From Akkermansia muciniphila (GTDB lineage: Bacteria > Verrucomicrobiota > Verrucomicrobiia > Verrucomicrobiales > Akkermansiaceae): DNA of 64,000 nt. The stretch is taken from assembly GCF_030848305.1 (NCBI RefSeq), contig NZ_CP114598.1, positions 1,860,001 to 1,924,000 of the forward strand, written 5' to 3'. A model generated the notes under the pieces. It saw only the letters and a list, made by a program, of their open reading frames with translations. It was not told the DNA's origin and searched no databases. The translations under genes and the position numbers were made by a program. Positions 46,248 to 56,872 of the stretch are shown here, piece by piece. Position 1 is the first letter of the stretch; the number at the start of each line of letters is the position of its first letter.

Positions 46248-47948
46248 TTAATGAGGCAGGCGGAAGTTGCGGTTGAACGCGGAAACTTCTTCCTTAAGCC
46301 GGGAGAAGCCGTCCGGATTCGGGCATACCTGGTCGCCTACGTACAGGGCCAGCGCACGGGCAATGAATTCGGCCACCTGTTCCACGTCTTTTTCCTTCAT
46401 GCCGCGGGTGGTTACGGCAGGCGTGCCGATGCGGATGCCGGAGGGTTTCATGGGAGAACCCGTGTCAAACGGGATGGCGTTCTTGTTTACGGTGATGCCT
46501 ACGCGGTCCAGGGCTTCCTGCGCGTCTGCGCCGTTAATGCCCTTGTTGCGGAGATCTACCATGAATACGTGGTTGTCCGTGCCGTTGGAGACGACGCGGA
46601 AGCCGAGTTCCGCCATTTTGGCCGCCATGGCCTTGGCGTTTTTGACAACCTGGGCCGCATAGTCCTTGAATTCGGGCTTCAGAGCTTCCCCGAAACAGGC
46701 CGCCTTGGCGGCAATGATGTGCATGAGGGGACCGCCCTGCATTCCGGGGAAGACGGCCGCATCCAGTTTTTTGGCGTATTCCTCCTTGCAGATGACGAAG
46801 CCGCCGCGGGGGCCGCGCAGGGATTTATGCGTGGTGGAGGAGACGAAGTCCGCATGGGGAACCGGATTCGGGTGCTGCCCCCCGGCCACCAGGCCCGCGA
46901 TGTGGGCCATGTCCACGAACAGGTAGGCACCGCAGGCCCTGGCAATCTGGCCCATGCGTTCAAAGTCTATTGTGCGTGAGTAGGCGCTTGCTCCCGCCGT
47001 GATCATTTGCGGCTTCACCTCCAGAGCCAGTTTTTCCAAAGCGTCATAGTCAATAGCTTCTGTTTCCTGGGATACGCCGTAGTGAACCACATTGTACAGT
47101 TTGCCGGAGAAGTTGGCCCTGTGCCCGTGGGTGAGGTGGCCGCCGTGGGAGAGATCCATCGTGAGAATGGTGTCGCCCGGTTTCAGGACAGAGAAGTAAA
47201 CGGCCATGTTGGCCTGGGAACCGGAGTGGGGCTGCACGTTGGCATGATCCCCGCCGAAAATTTTCAGCACGCGGTCAATGGCGAGCTGTTCCACTTTGTC
47301 CACCACCTCGCAGCCGCCATACCAGCGCTTGCCGGGATAGCCTTCCGCGTATTTGTTGGTCAGCAGGGAACCCTGGGCTTCCCGGACGGAGGGGGAAGTG
47401 AAGTTTTCGGAGGCAATCAGCTCAATGTTGTTGCTTTCCCGGCGCCCTTCCTCCTGGATGAGGGCCGCCAGTTCCGGATCCGTCCATTGCAGGGGGCTGC
47501 CGGAGGATTTAACGACGCGGCGTTCATGGCGTCCGCCTTCAAAGTCAGCATGCAGCCAGGCGTCCAGGACGTCTTCCACACTTTCATTGTCCACATAGGC
47601 GGAAGCCAGGCAGAGCAGGTTGGAATCATTGTGCTGGCGGGAGAGGGCCGCAGCAGGGGCCGTGCGGCAGAGGGCGGCGCGGACGCCCACCCAGCGGTTG
47701 GCGGCAATGCTCATGCCGATGCCGGACCGGCAGATAAGGATGCCGCGGTCATTGGTGCCGTCAGCAATGCTGCTTGCGACTGCATTGGCGTAGTCGGAAT
47801 AATCACAGGAATTTTTGGTCATGGTTCCCATGTCGGTCACTTCATGACCCCATGCCTTGAGGAGTTCTGCTACGGTTTCCTTGAGATCGACTCCGGCGTG
47901 ATCCGCGCCGATGGCAATTTTGTATGTCGTATTCATGGTGGTGCTCAT
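46248..47948 (-). CDS. glyA: RpiB-GlyA fusion: ribose-5-phosphate isomerase B joined to serine hydroxymethyltransferase
   Basis: One uninterrupted frame of 566 residues contains two enzymes. Residues 5-150 are RpiB: GADHAG at the substrate site, [15 protein letters not shown] with the catalytic Cys73, SRQHND with His106, and [10 protein letters not shown]. Residues 152-566 are a complete [38 protein letters not shown], and [13 protein letters not shown] with the PLP-binding Lys375. RpiB interconverts ribose-5-P and ribulose-5-P; SHMT makes glycine and methylene-tetrahydrofolate. Both feed purine synthesis. In RpiB the usual CGTGIG has Arg in place of the first Gly. The start is [19 protein letters not shown]; an upstream ATG at 48005 is less likely. 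Confidence 0.9.
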   Translation of the reverse strand: MSTTMNTTYKIAIGADHAGVDLKETVAELLKAWGHEVTDMGTMTKNSCDYSDYANAVASSIADGTNDRGILICRSGIGMSIAANRWVGVRAALCRTAPAAALSRQHNDSNLLCLASAYVDNESVEDVLDAWLHADFEGGRHERRVVKSSGSPLQWTDPELAALIQEEGRRESNNIELIASENFTSPSVREAQGSLLTNKYAEGYPGKRWYGGCEVVDKVEQLAIDRVLKIFGGDHANVQPHSGSQANMAVYFSVLKPGDTILTMDLSHGGHLTHGHRANFSGKLYNVVHYGVSQETEAIDYDALEKLALEVKPQMITAGASAYSRTIDFERMGQIARACGAYLFVDMAHIAGLVAGGQHPNPVPHADFVSSTTHKSLRGPRGGFVICKEEYAKKLDAAVFPGMQGGPLMHIIAAKAACFGEALKPEFKDYAAQVVKNAKAMAAKMAELGFRVVSNGTDNHVFMVDLRNKGINGADAQEALDRVGITVNKNAIPFDTGSPMKPSGIRIGTPAVTTRGMKEKDVEQVAEFIARALALYVGDQVCPNPDGFSRLKEEVSAFNRNFRLPH

Positions 47949-48045
47949 TGCTGACGGGCAAAAATACTGCCTTATTTCCCTCCGGCTGGCAAGCCCCGGA
48001 TTCATTCCAGGCCGTTCGGAGGGCTCGGCTTCCGGGATTGACCCC

Positions 48046-48082
48046 GGAAAAAAGAACCCCGGTCCCCTGAATGGGGCCGGGG
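48046..48082 (-). terminator. Terminator of the Prc-like protease gene
   Basis: CCCCGGTCCCC (48057-48067) pairs with GGGGCCGGGG (48073-48082), with a one-base bulge and a 5-nt loop. On the minus strand TTCTTTTTTCC follows. It stands between the protease gene and the rpiB-glyA gene. Confidence 0.8.
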
Positions 48083-48111
48083 CGGTAAGGGGGCAAGCGA
48101 GGAGCGTGCCG

Positions 48112-50331
48112 TTATTTTCCGGAGGATTCCAGCTTCAGCATATCCTGGACGATGTTGATGCCTTCCCGGAGTTCCGGATCAAGGCCGGAGGGGTATTCCG
48201 GGGAGTCGTCCAGTTCTGCCGTGGGGTCTTCCGCCAGGTGCATGAATTGTTCATTGTCCTTGTCCGGATCTGCCAGAGGCAGCTCCCTGGCGTTGACGTC
48301 GTCCAGCGTCAGGCGGTAAATTTTGTATTTGGTAGCGTCTTCCTTGGCCATTTCCGCGAAGCGGATTTTGCGTTCCTTGTTGATGGATTTGCGGCGTTCT
48401 TCCAGGGCGGAGTTTTCCTGTTCCCGGGTTTTTTTGTTCAGAGAAAGCTTGTTGTCCTTGATGCGCTGTTTCATCATGGCGATGTCTTCCCTGGCGATCT
48501 GGAGGTCGCGGTCTTTTTCCACGCGCTTCGCGCTGGCGTCTTTCAGCGTGGGCAGCATGGCCGCGATGGAGGAGTCCTTTTTGTAGTTGGTGCAGGGCGT
48601 GATCTGGTCATAGGGCATCGCGTAGTCCAGAATGTCTTCTCCCAGTTCAAATGCCGTCGTAGCGGTGGGAAGCTGGATGTCGCTTTCCACGCCTTTGAGC
48701 TGGGTGGAGCCGCCCGCCACCCGGTAGAATTTCTGGGTGGTGACTTTCAGCAGGCCCGCGCGGTCCCTGGCCGCGAAGAAAGGCAGGTACTGGCCGATGT
48801 CCACAGGCTGCTGCACGGACCCCTTCCCGAAGGTGGAGTCATCCCCCACGATTACGGCGCGGCCGTAATCCTGAAGGGCCGCAGCCAGAATTTCAGAGGC
48901 GGACGCGCTGAGTTTGTTGATGAGCACCACAATGGGGCCGTTGAAGAGTTTCTGGCGATTGTGGGCGGATTTAATATCCACGTTGCCGCGGGTGTCCTTG
49001 ATTTGCACCACGGGGCCGTTTCCGGTAAAGAAACCCGTCATCAGGCGCACTTCTTCCAGGGAGCCGCCTCCGTTGCTGCGCAGGTCGATTACCAGGCCGT
49101 CCACATTTTCCTTGTTCATCCGTTCCAGGATTTTTTTGACGTCCTTGGCGCAGCGGCGGTCTCCGCCTTCCATGTCTGCATAGAAGGAGGGAAGGCTCAG
49201 CACGCCAATGCGGTTCCTGCCTTCCGGAGCTCCGGTAAGTTCAATGATTTCACCTTTGGCAAGTTCATCCTTCAGAGGAACCTTGGAGCGGGTCAAAGTA
49301 ATGATTTTGGCCTGTCCGGGGGCGTCCGCAGGTTCTACCTTCAGGCGCATCCGGGTATTTTCGGCTCCGCGGATCATATCCACCACCTTGTCCAGCTTCA
49401 TGAACAGGATATCCACCATTTCTCCGGAGTTGTCGGAGTCAATGGCAACGATACGGTCGTTCAGCTTCAGTTCTCCGGATTTGTCAGCCGGTCCGCCCAC
49501 GACGATACCGGTAATTTTGGTGGAACCGTCGTCTTCACTTCCCAGCAGGGCGCCGATGCCGGTGAGTTCCGTTCCCATGGAAATCTTGAAGCGGTCCACC
49601 TGGCGCGCGCCCATGTAATCCGTATGCGGGTCATACGTCAGGGCTACGGCGCTGAGCAGTGTTTCCGCCACGTCTTCCAGATCCGTTTCCTGAATATTGC
49701 GCTGGATGCGTTCATAACGCATAAGCAGTTTTTCCTCCGCGGGCTTTTCATTGGCCAGGGGATCGGGCTTGTTCTGTTCCTTGGCCAGGCGCGCTACGGT
49801 TTCACGGCGCAGGATTTCAGACAGGAGCTGTTCTTCCACCATGTCTTTCCAGACCTGCTGCATTTCCGCCTCATTCCTGGGCCAGGAGGCTGTTTTGCGG
49901 CGGGAACGTTCGATAGACTTGTCTTTATCAAAGGTGAAGCCTCCCTTTTTCAGCAAATCCCGCGCATAGGAGATGCGCTGCATGGCGCGCTGGCGGTACA
50001 GGGCGTGCATGGCCTGGGCCGCATCCATCATCTGGCCGGACATCAGGTAGTCGTCCAGCTCCTTGCCGTATTTTCTTTTGAGGGCGTCTACGTCCTGCTG
50101 GGTGAAGAATATTTTGTTGGGGTCTACCTTGCGCAGGTAGGTTTCCAGGAATTTGGCGGATAGTTCATCGCTGAATTCCTTGCGGGAGAAGTGGAAGTTC
50201 TGGAGCAGAAGGGACATTTGCTTGCCCACCTGGTTGAAGTCCGTAGCCGCAGAGGCGCAGGAAGTGATGGCTGCTGCGGCCAGGGCCGAGAACGCGGTGA
50301 GTCTGATCCAACGGAATGAGTGCATGTTCAT
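48112..50331 (-). CDS. prc: Tail-specific periplasmic protease (Prc/CtpA family)
   Basis: This serine protease recognises C-terminal tails of periplasmic proteins. The 739-residue protein has an N-terminal signal with a possible lipobox (ITSC, Cys25), a helical N-terminal region, a PDZ domain (about 245-345, [20 protein letters not shown]), the S41 protease core with the Ser in SASASE (475-480) and Lys503 in FGKGSVQQP, and a C-terminal DUF3340-like, lysine/glutamate-rich extension of about 200 residues. This long architecture matches E. coli Prc rather than short CtpA. The ATG at 50331 is preferred over 50433. Confidence 0.92.
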   Translation of the reverse strand: MNMHSFRWIRLTAFSALAAAAITSCASAATDFNQVGKQMSLLLQNFHFSRKEFSDELSAKFLETYLRKVDPNKIFFTQQDVDALKRKYGKELDDYLMSGQMMDAAQAMHALYRQRAMQRISYARDLLKKGGFTFDKDKSIERSRRKTASWPRNEAEMQQVWKDMVEEQLLSEILRRETVARLAKEQNKPDPLANEKPAEEKLLMRYERIQRNIQETDLEDVAETLLSAVALTYDPHTDYMGARQVDRFKISMGTELTGIGALLGSEDDGSTKITGIVVGGPADKSGELKLNDRIVAIDSDNSGEMVDILFMKLDKVVDMIRGAENTRMRLKVEPADAPGQAKIITLTRSKVPLKDELAKGEIIELTGAPEGRNRIGVLSLPSFYADMEGGDRRCAKDVKKILERMNKENVDGLVIDLRSNGGGSLEEVRLMTGFFTGNGPVVQIKDTRGNVDIKSAHNRQKLFNGPIVVLINKLSASASEILAAALQDYGRAVIVGDDSTFGKGSVQQPVDIGQYLPFFAARDRAGLLKVTTQKFYRVAGGSTQLKGVESDIQLPTATTAFELGEDILDYAMPYDQITPCTNYKKDSSIAAMLPTLKDASAKRVEKDRDLQIAREDIAMMKQRIKDNKLSLNKKTREQENSALEERRKSINKERKIRFAEMAKEDATKYKIYRLTLDDVNARELPLADPDKDNEQFMHLAEDPTAELDDSPEYPSGLDPELREGINIVQDMLKLESSGK

Positions 50332-50854
50332 AACGGAAAAGGGTGCGTTTTTTCCCATTTGGGGAAAAGCTGGCGCTGGGATGTGAGTGTTACTGATTTG
50401 CAGGTGATTGTCTATCTTATAAAACGTCCACATGACGCTATTTTGCTCTCCTTGTTTCCGGAAGGGGGGCAGGAGTAAATGGAACCCGGTTCATCCGTAA
50501 ATGTCTGACGGCGGCGGGAGCGGCCCTGCGCGGCGCAGGAGAAGGAAAGAAGAGAATTCATGGGTGGATAAATCCACCATAAAGTTTGAAATTTTGCGCG
50601 AAAGTCCGGCATTTGTCATATTGGAATTGCATGGAAATGGCTTTTTCCCCGCATGCCTGTCCGCTAATTGTTGTCGGGCGCTTTCGTTTGGTTTTCCGTT
50701 GCTGCATCCCTCCCGGAGAGGGAAAGGCGGCGGGATGATTGCTTTCCTGTTCGCGGCGGAAGGGGAGGGAGCGCGGACGTTTTCTGAAGAGCTGCCGCAG
50801 GAAAGGAAGCATTTCAGGATTGAGGTTGCAACGGTTTTCTGTACACTTCGCGTG
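50332..50854. other. Long intergenic region between prc and cdsA
   Basis: The 523 bp separate divergent genes. A frame open from 50501 runs into cdsA, but the translated part has no conserved features. I see no RNA gene, repeat or supported small gene. Confidence 0.45.
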
Positions 50855-51820
50855 ATGATGAGCATACCGAATCGGGACAAGAATTTTTCCGGAAGCAAGA
50901 TGGGGGTTCTGCTGCAGCGTTCATTCAGCACCGTGGTTTTGCTTGGGTTGCTGGCCGGGGCTCTGTGGTGGGACCGCGAATTTGGATATTACGGTCTGGT
51001 TTGCATCTTCTGTATTCTGGCCGCCTGGGAATGGCGGCACATGCTGCTGCGTTCCGGCAAAGCCTCCCAGCCTAACTTGGGCTTTTTTTTCGGGGTGGCG
51101 TATCCCGTGTTGCTGTCCTGGTCATGCTGCATCACCAAATTCCGGGAAAGCGCCCTGGCGGAACAGGTTACTTTCCTCATCCCCCTTCCTCTTCTGGTGG
51201 CGCTTGCCGCTCCGGTTCTCCTGGTAGTGGTTTCCTTTATCCGTGAGATGAAGCGCCCGGTGGACGGAAGCAGGGCGCTCCGTTCCGTGGGTACGACGCT
51301 GCTTTCCTTTATTTATCCCATCTGGCTGTTCTCTTTTGCCATTCTGGCCCTGCATCTGGCATATATGAGGGCGGGGTATGTTTATCCGGCCATTGTCATG
51401 TGTGTGCTGTGGGTCATTCTGGTAACGAAGATGGCGGACATTTTTGCCTATGTGAGCGGGTTTTTGTTGGGGGGCCGCATTTTTTCCCGCAGGCTTATTC
51501 CCCACATCAGCCCCAAGAAGACGTGGGAGGGCATCCTCGGTTCCTGGGCGCTGACGAATGCGGCGGCCATAGGGCTGGTTTTCCCGATGTTCGGAATTTC
51601 CTCCCTGTCCATCAACCAGGTGCTGATGCTGATGGGATGCACTTCCTTCATTTTTCTGCTTTCCGTTTACGGGGATCTGGCCGGCTCCCTGGTTAAACGC
51701 AGCCTGGCCATCAAGGATTCCGGTTCCCTGCTGCCGGGGATTGGCGGAATTTTTGATCTGATTGACAGCCCTTCCTTCACCGTGCCGTTTTTCTGGTTCC
51801 TGCTGGCCTGCATCGGCTGA
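50855..51820 (+). CDS. cdsA: Phosphatidate cytidylyltransferase
   Basis: CdsA makes CDP-diacylglycerol, the precursor of phosphatidylglycerol and other phospholipids, in the inner membrane. The 321-residue protein has about eight hydrophobic segments and the C-terminal CDP-alcohol motif (about residues 275-305): GSLVKRSLAIKDSGSLLPG then GGIFDLIDS, a close match to the family signature with its metal-binding aspartates. The ATG pair at 50855/50858 is chosen because upstream residues are not membrane-like. hrpB follows after 36 bp. Confidence 0.9.
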   Translation: MMSIPNRDKNFSGSKMGVLLQRSFSTVVLLGLLAGALWWDREFGYYGLVCIFCILAAWEWRHMLLRSGKASQPNLGFFFGVAYPVLLSWSCCITKFRESALAEQVTFLIPLPLLVALAAPVLLVVVSFIREMKRPVDGSRALRSVGTTLLSFIYPIWLFSFAILALHLAYMRAGYVYPAIVMCVLWVILVTKMADIFAYVSGFLLGGRIFSRRLIPHISPKKTWEGILGSWALTNAAAIGLVFPMFGISSLSINQVLMLMGCTSFIFLLSVYGDLAGSLVKRSLAIKDSGSLLPGIGGIFDLIDSPSFTVPFFWFLLACIG

Positions 51821-51856
51821 ATGTCCCCAGCGCGAACGGATTCCCTGTAACCCGGT

Positions 51857-54442
51857 ATGGTTTTTTCTTCTCTCCCCATTGAGGAAATCCGCGGAGAATT
51901 GCTGGACGCTTTGCGGGTTCCTTCTCCGCGCATTTTGTTGAAAGCTCCTACCGGCTCCGGCAAGTCCACTGGCGTTCCTCCCATGATGGATGACGCCGGG
52001 CTGGGAGAGCGCGGCCTGATTGTCGTTGTGCAGCCCCGGCGGATGGCCGCTCGTCTGCTGGCGCAGCATGTGGCCCGGCTGCGCGGGGTGGAGCTGGGAA
52101 AAGAAGTGGGGTATGCGGTGCGTTTTGAACGGCATATTTCCTCCCGCACCCGTATCGCGTATGTGACGGACGGCATGCTGGAGCGCTGGCTGACGGAACG
52201 GCCCACCCTGGAAGGTGTGAGCGCCGTGGTGTTTGATGAGTTCCATGAACGGAGCCTTTCCGGGGATTTATCCCTGGGGCGTGTGCTGGATCTGCAGGAA
52301 GGGCCGCGCCGGGATCTGGCCGTGGCGGTGATGTCCGCCACACTGGAGATATCCGGCCTGCGGGAATATATGGGAAGTTCCTGCCGGGTTCTGGAAGCGC
52401 AAGGCAGGCAGTATCCTGTGGAAATCGTTTACCGGGCCCCCCGCCTGGTCAGTGACGGACGCGGCAGGGTGGCGCCTCCCCCCATATGGGAGCAGGCGGC
52501 GGATGTTGTGCGGGAGGCGGTGAGGGAGGACGGCTGCGGGGATGTGCTGGTATTTATGCCGGGCGTGTATGAAATACGGAAAACGGTGGAGCTGCTGGCA
52601 GGAAAGCCGTGGATGGGCGGCAGGGACGTTTTCCCCCTTTACGGGGCTCTGACGCCGGAGCAGCAGAATCGCGCCGTGGAGCGGGGGGAGATCCCCCGTG
52701 TTATTGTTTCCACCAATGTGGCGGAAACTTCCCTGACGATTGAGGGGGTGCGCACCGTGGTTGATTCCGGGCTGGTGCGCCGGTCCGGCTGGGATCCGTA
52801 CCGGGGGATGGATACGCTGCATCTGGTGAAGATTTCCAAGGCGTCCGCCGCCCAGCGCGCGGGCCGTGCCGGGCGCGTGGCTCCGGGGCGCTGTTTCCGG
52901 CTGTGGAGTGAGGCGGAACAGGCCCGGAAGGAAGATTTTGACCCGCCCGAATGTTTCCGGGTAGATTTGGCCGGGGCCGTTTTGAATTTGGCTGCCTGGG
53001 GCGTCAACGTGCCGGAAAATTTCCGTTGGCTGGATGTTCCTGCCCCTCTGGTGATGCAGCGGGCAGTAAATTTGTTGGCTGCCCTGGGCGCTACGGAGGC
53101 GGACGGAAGCCTGACGGATACGGGAAAAAGGATGACCGCTTTTCCCCTGCCGCCCCGGCTGGCCCGCCTGATGGTGGCCGGGCAGGATGAGCAGTGCGCC
53201 GTGGAACTGGCCGCTATTGCTGCCCTGATGCAGGGAGAAGGTGTTGCGGTGAAGGGTGGGCTGAACGATCATTTGCGCGATTCCGCGGATTACACGGATT
53301 TTCAGGCGGAGTGGCGCGCGGTGGAGAAGGCTGTGGAGGCCGCTTTTGGGGCGGGGACGTGTACCCGCTGGGGCATTTCCGCCCGCGGGGCGCGGGAGGC
53401 ATGGATGGCATACCGGCAGCTTCTGTCCGTCGGCAGCCGGGGAAAAGCCCGGGAAACGCCGGGACCGGATTTTACGGCGGCGCGTCCTGCCGTAGTCCGT
53501 GCGATGATTGAGAGTTTTGCGGACCATGTGGGTGTTCGAAATGGCGTGGCCGCCAATACATGCCGTATGGCCGGCGGTGTGGGCGGCAGGCTGGCGGAAG
53601 GAAGCGTGGTGTTTCATGGGGAGCATTTCGTGGCCGCAGAGGTGGCGGAATTGTCCGGGAAGGCGGTGGAAACCCGTGTGGGACGCTGTACGCTTGTTGC
53701 GCCGGAAGATTTGCGTTCCATTTGGCCGGAACGTTTTTCCTGCGGGGAGGAAGCCGTCTTCGATGCCGCTTTGCGCCGCGTGCGTCTGCGCCGGAGGCTG
53801 ATGTATGGAGATCTGGTGCTGGAGGATCGTGACCGCGGAGATGCTTCTCCGGATCTGGCCGCCCCGGTTCTGGCGGAAAAGGTAGTGGACGGTACCCTGA
53901 AGCTGGTGAAATGGAATGATGCCGTGGAACAGTGGATACGCCGTCTTAATGGTTTGAGCGTTTGGATGCCGGAACTGGAGCTGCCCCGTTTTTCGGAGGA
54001 GGACAAGCTGGTCGCCATTTCCCTGGTCTGTGAAGGGGCCGTAGGTTATAAGGACATCAAGGAACGGGAGATTCTTCCCGTGCTGAGGGATTGGCTTTCC
54101 GGCTGGCAGGCGAAGGCGCTGGACGATTATGCGCCGGTAAGCCTCACGCTGCCCAACGGCCAGCATGCCAGGGTCAGGTACGGGGAGGATTCCTCCCCGG
54201 TGATCAGTCTGACGGTGCAGCGCCTGTTCGGCGTGGCTGTTTCCCCGCGCATTGCCAACGGGGCCGTCCCCGTGATTGTGGAGGTGCTGGCTCCCAGCCA
54301 GAGGCCGTGGCAGGTAACGGGTTCTCTGGAAAGTTTTTGGCGGAACGGCTACGGGCAAATGAAAAAGGACCTGGCGGGGCGTTATCCCCGGCACCGCTGG
54401 CCCGACCCCGGGGAGCTGGATTTCCTGCCACGCTCCCGTTGA
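51857..54442 (+). CDS. hrpB: ATP-dependent RNA helicase HrpB (DEAH-type)
   Basis: The 861-residue protein has Walker A GSGKST (33-38), the DEAH-box variant FDEFHERSL (about 123-131), motif III SATLE, and the HrpA/B-type helicase C domain with VISTNVAETSLTIEGVRTVV and SAAQRAGRAGRVAPG. A HrpB-specific C-terminal domain completes it (VSLTLPNGQHARVRYGED). HrpB is an abundant but poorly understood helicase of bacterial RNA metabolism. Length matches the family (about 820-860). It is close to cdsA (36 bp) and probably cotranscribed. Confidence 0.95.
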   Translation: MVFSSLPIEEIRGELLDALRVPSPRILLKAPTGSGKSTGVPPMMDDAGLGERGLIVVVQPRRMAARLLAQHVARLRGVELGKEVGYAVRFERHISSRTRIAYVTDGMLERWLTERPTLEGVSAVVFDEFHERSLSGDLSLGRVLDLQEGPRRDLAVAVMSATLEISGLREYMGSSCRVLEAQGRQYPVEIVYRAPRLVSDGRGRVAPPPIWEQAADVVREAVREDGCGDVLVFMPGVYEIRKTVELLAGKPWMGGRDVFPLYGALTPEQQNRAVERGEIPRVIVSTNVAETSLTIEGVRTVVDSGLVRRSGWDPYRGMDTLHLVKISKASAAQRAGRAGRVAPGRCFRLWSEAEQARKEDFDPPECFRVDLAGAVLNLAAWGVNVPENFRWLDVPAPLVMQRAVNLLAALGATEADGSLTDTGKRMTAFPLPPRLARLMVAGQDEQCAVELAAIAALMQGEGVAVKGGLNDHLRDSADYTDFQAEWRAVEKAVEAAFGAGTCTRWGISARGAREAWMAYRQLLSVGSRGKARETPGPDFTAARPAVVRAMIESFADHVGVRNGVAANTCRMAGGVGGRLAEGSVVFHGEHFVAAEVAELSGKAVETRVGRCTLVAPEDLRSIWPERFSCGEEAVFDAALRRVRLRRRLMYGDLVLEDRDRGDASPDLAAPVLAEKVVDGTLKLVKWNDAVEQWIRRLNGLSVWMPELELPRFSEEDKLVAISLVCEGAVGYKDIKEREILPVLRDWLSGWQAKALDDYAPVSLTLPNGQHARVRYGEDSSPVISLTVQRLFGVAVSPRIANGAVPVIVEVLAPSQRPWQVTGSLESFWRNGYGQMKKDLAGRYPRHRWPDPGELDFLPRSR

Positions 54443-54556
54443 TAAGGAGAAAGGATTTTTCTGTAACAAAACAGTAGCAAAATAGACCGTTTCCGTGTAA
54501 AGAGGCGGTGGTGCAGCTCGCGGACGCCCTCCGCCCACCATTCACAAGAGACAGTT

Positions 54557-56797
54557 ATGGACTCAATCTACTGGATTATCATCACGGCCCTGCTGCTTCT
54601 GGCGGCATTTGACTTGATCAACGGCGTAGCGAATGACGCCGTCAACTTCCTCAATTCCGCCATCGGTTCCAAGGCCGCTCCCGTGCGGGTGATCCTGACC
54701 GTAGCTTCCATCGGCGTGCTGGTGGGGGCCTGCTTCTCCGGAGGCATGATGGAAGTGGCCCGCAACGGCATTTTTCACCCGAACATGTTCAGTTATCATG
54801 AAGTGATGCTGCTCTTCCTGGGGGTGATGATCAGCGAGGTGATCCTGCTGGATACCTTCAATACGTTCGGATTGCCTACGTCCACCACCGTTTCCCTGGT
54901 GTTCGGTATTTTGGGGTCTTCCGTAGCGACGTCCCTGTTCAAGATTTCCAAACTCCGCCTGGTTCAATCCGTGTGGGATTTCATTAATACGGACAAGGCT
55001 TTTGAAATTGTCACCAGCATTCTTCTTTCCGTAGCCATCGCCTTTACGGTAGGCACCATCGTCATGTGGATTTCCCGCTTGGCGTTCACGTTTAAATACC
55101 AGTCCCGGTTCAAATGGTTCGGCTGCTTCTGGTGCGGCATGGCCATGACGGCGATCGCCTATTTCGCCGTTTTCAAGGGCCTGAAGGAATCTACCCTGAT
55201 GGAACCCTCGTTTATCCAATACATTGACCAGAATCTGGGCATGGCCCTGCTCACGGCCTTTGGCGGTTTTTCCGTGCTCATGTTCCTGCTCCAGCATTTG
55301 TTCATGACGAATATCCTGCGCCTGACCGTTCTGGCGGGCACTTTTTCCCTGGCCCTGGCCTTTGCGGGCAACGACCTGGTGAATTTCATCGGCGTTTTCA
55401 TGGGCGGCCTGGATTCCTTCCAGTACGCCAGAGGTGTGGCGGCGGCCGGAGGCTCTCCTTCATCCATCCTCTCCATGGAGTGTCTGATGCCGGGGCAGGG
55501 CATGCCGGTAAACCATTACATTCTGTTCGCCGCGGGTTGCATGATGATTTTTGCCCTGTGGTTCTCCAAAAAGGCAAAAACGGTGATCGCCACCGGCGTG
55601 GAACTTTCCAGACAGGGTGAAGGCGGTATTGAGCGTTTCGGCTCCGTTCCCCCCGCCCGCGCCATTGTTCGCAGCGCTATCGCCCTGGGACGCGGGGTAA
55701 AAAGGCTTATTCCCGCCCGCATGCTGGTACGCATGAACCACCAGTGGGATCCCGCCCCCCAGCCTTTGAATCCCAAGGACCGGGTAGCCTTTGACCTGAT
55801 TCGAGCCACGGTGAACCTGACGGTCGCTTCCCTGCTGATCGCATGGGCTACGGGCAAGCAGCTTCCCCTTTCCACCACGTATGTGACATTCATGGTGGCC
55901 ATGGGGTCTTCCCTGGCGGACAAGGCATGGGGCAGGGAGAGCGCAGTTTACCGCGTGACCGGCGTGCTGACGGTGATTTCCGGCTGGTTCATGACCGGGC
56001 TGGCTGCCTTTACGCTGGCCGCCATCATGGCTACCATCCTGCATTACGGGCAGGTTTACGCCATCTTCGGCCTGCTGTTCCTGGTCGTTGTCATTCTGGT
56101 GAAGTCCACTATCATGCACCGCAGGCGGGAGAGTAAGCTTTCCGTAGAGCGTTTTGACCAGATTACGGAAGAAAATATTCTGGATGTATGCAGCCACCAG
56201 ATTGTGGACAGCACGCTCAAGCTGCGGGAGATTTACAATGACACCGTGGAAAACTTTTTCCAGGGAGACAGGAAGGCCCTGAAGGAACTGGCGGATGCCG
56301 CGGAACGGCTGGCCATGACCAGCAGCGAGCATCACAAGTACGATATTCTCCCTATCCTGTACAAGATGCAGTCCCGCTCCCTGGATATGGGTTACCACTT
56401 TGTGCAGGCCCTGGAGCATTTGAACGAAGCTACGCAGAGCCTGTCGCAATTTTCCGAGTCCATCTTTACGTACGTGGATAATAACCACACGCCGTTTACG
56501 ATTGACCAGGTGGACGATCTGAAGGAGGTGCATGCCGCTCTCATCAAGCTGCTGGATGAATATTGCAAAATGCTCCAGACGGGGACGTACATTCAGTTCG
56601 ATTACACGATGGTGGCCCAGGAACAGCTTCTTCAACTGGTGGCGAAGGCCACCAAGCGCCAGATCAAGCGGGCTCAGCGCAACCAGACGCGCACCCGTTC
56701 CTCCCTGCTTTATCTGAACATGCTTAATGAGATGAGGTTCATGGCCGTGCAGGTGCGGGCCCTGACCAATGACGAACGAAACTTTGTAGCGGCCTAA
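54557..56797 (+). CDS. PiT-family inorganic phosphate transporter with PhoU-like C-terminal domain
   Basis: The 746-residue protein transports phosphate with cations. Both PiT signature halves are visible: FDLINGVANDAVNFLNSAIG near the N-terminus and FAGNDLVNFIGVFMGGLDSF, plus TFGLPTSTTVSLVFGILGSS and its pair KQLPLSTTYVTFMVAMGSSL. About ten membrane helices end near residue 525. The last 220 residues are soluble, helical and resemble a PhoU-type domain (SSEHHKYDILPILYKMQ), so phosphate uptake may be gated from the cytoplasm. It is monocistronic, with small-RNA candidates downstream. Confidence 0.9.
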   Translation: MDSIYWIIITALLLLAAFDLINGVANDAVNFLNSAIGSKAAPVRVILTVASIGVLVGACFSGGMMEVARNGIFHPNMFSYHEVMLLFLGVMISEVILLDTFNTFGLPTSTTVSLVFGILGSSVATSLFKISKLRLVQSVWDFINTDKAFEIVTSILLSVAIAFTVGTIVMWISRLAFTFKYQSRFKWFGCFWCGMAMTAIAYFAVFKGLKESTLMEPSFIQYIDQNLGMALLTAFGGFSVLMFLLQHLFMTNILRLTVLAGTFSLALAFAGNDLVNFIGVFMGGLDSFQYARGVAAAGGSPSSILSMECLMPGQGMPVNHYILFAAGCMMIFALWFSKKAKTVIATGVELSRQGEGGIERFGSVPPARAIVRSAIALGRGVKRLIPARMLVRMNHQWDPAPQPLNPKDRVAFDLIRATVNLTVASLLIAWATGKQLPLSTTYVTFMVAMGSSLADKAWGRESAVYRVTGVLTVISGWFMTGLAAFTLAAIMATILHYGQVYAIFGLLFLVVVILVKSTIMHRRRESKLSVERFDQITEENILDVCSHQIVDSTLKLREIYNDTVENFFQGDRKALKELADAAERLAMTSSEHHKYDILPILYKMQSRSLDMGYHFVQALEHLNEATQSLSQFSESIFTYVDNNHTPFTIDQVDDLKEVHAALIKLLDEYCKMLQTGTYIQFDYTMVAQEQLLQLVAKATKRQIKRAQRNQTRTRSSLLYLNMLNEMRFMAVQVRALTNDERNFVAA

Positions 56798-56838
56798 CGC
56801 GGCGGTTCTCTGTTTTTTTCACGGGAGGTAAAAAATTC

Positions 56839-56866
56839 TTGAGCGTTTAGTTCATGAGGGTATGTT
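56839..56866 (+). promoter_or_regulatory. Candidate promoter of small RNA 1
   Basis: TTGAGC (56839-56844) and TATGTT (56861-56866) are 16 bp apart, resembling a sigma-70 promoter. Transcription would start near 56873. Confidence 0.5.
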
Positions 56867-56872
56867 GAATGA

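Noticed and set aside
47911-50163. 750-codon open frame opposite the Prc-like protease
   Set aside because: Antisense shadow; the sense protein has PDZ and S41 catalytic residues.
52268-54541. 757-codon open frame opposite hrpB
   Set aside because: Antisense shadow of a helicase with all motifs present.
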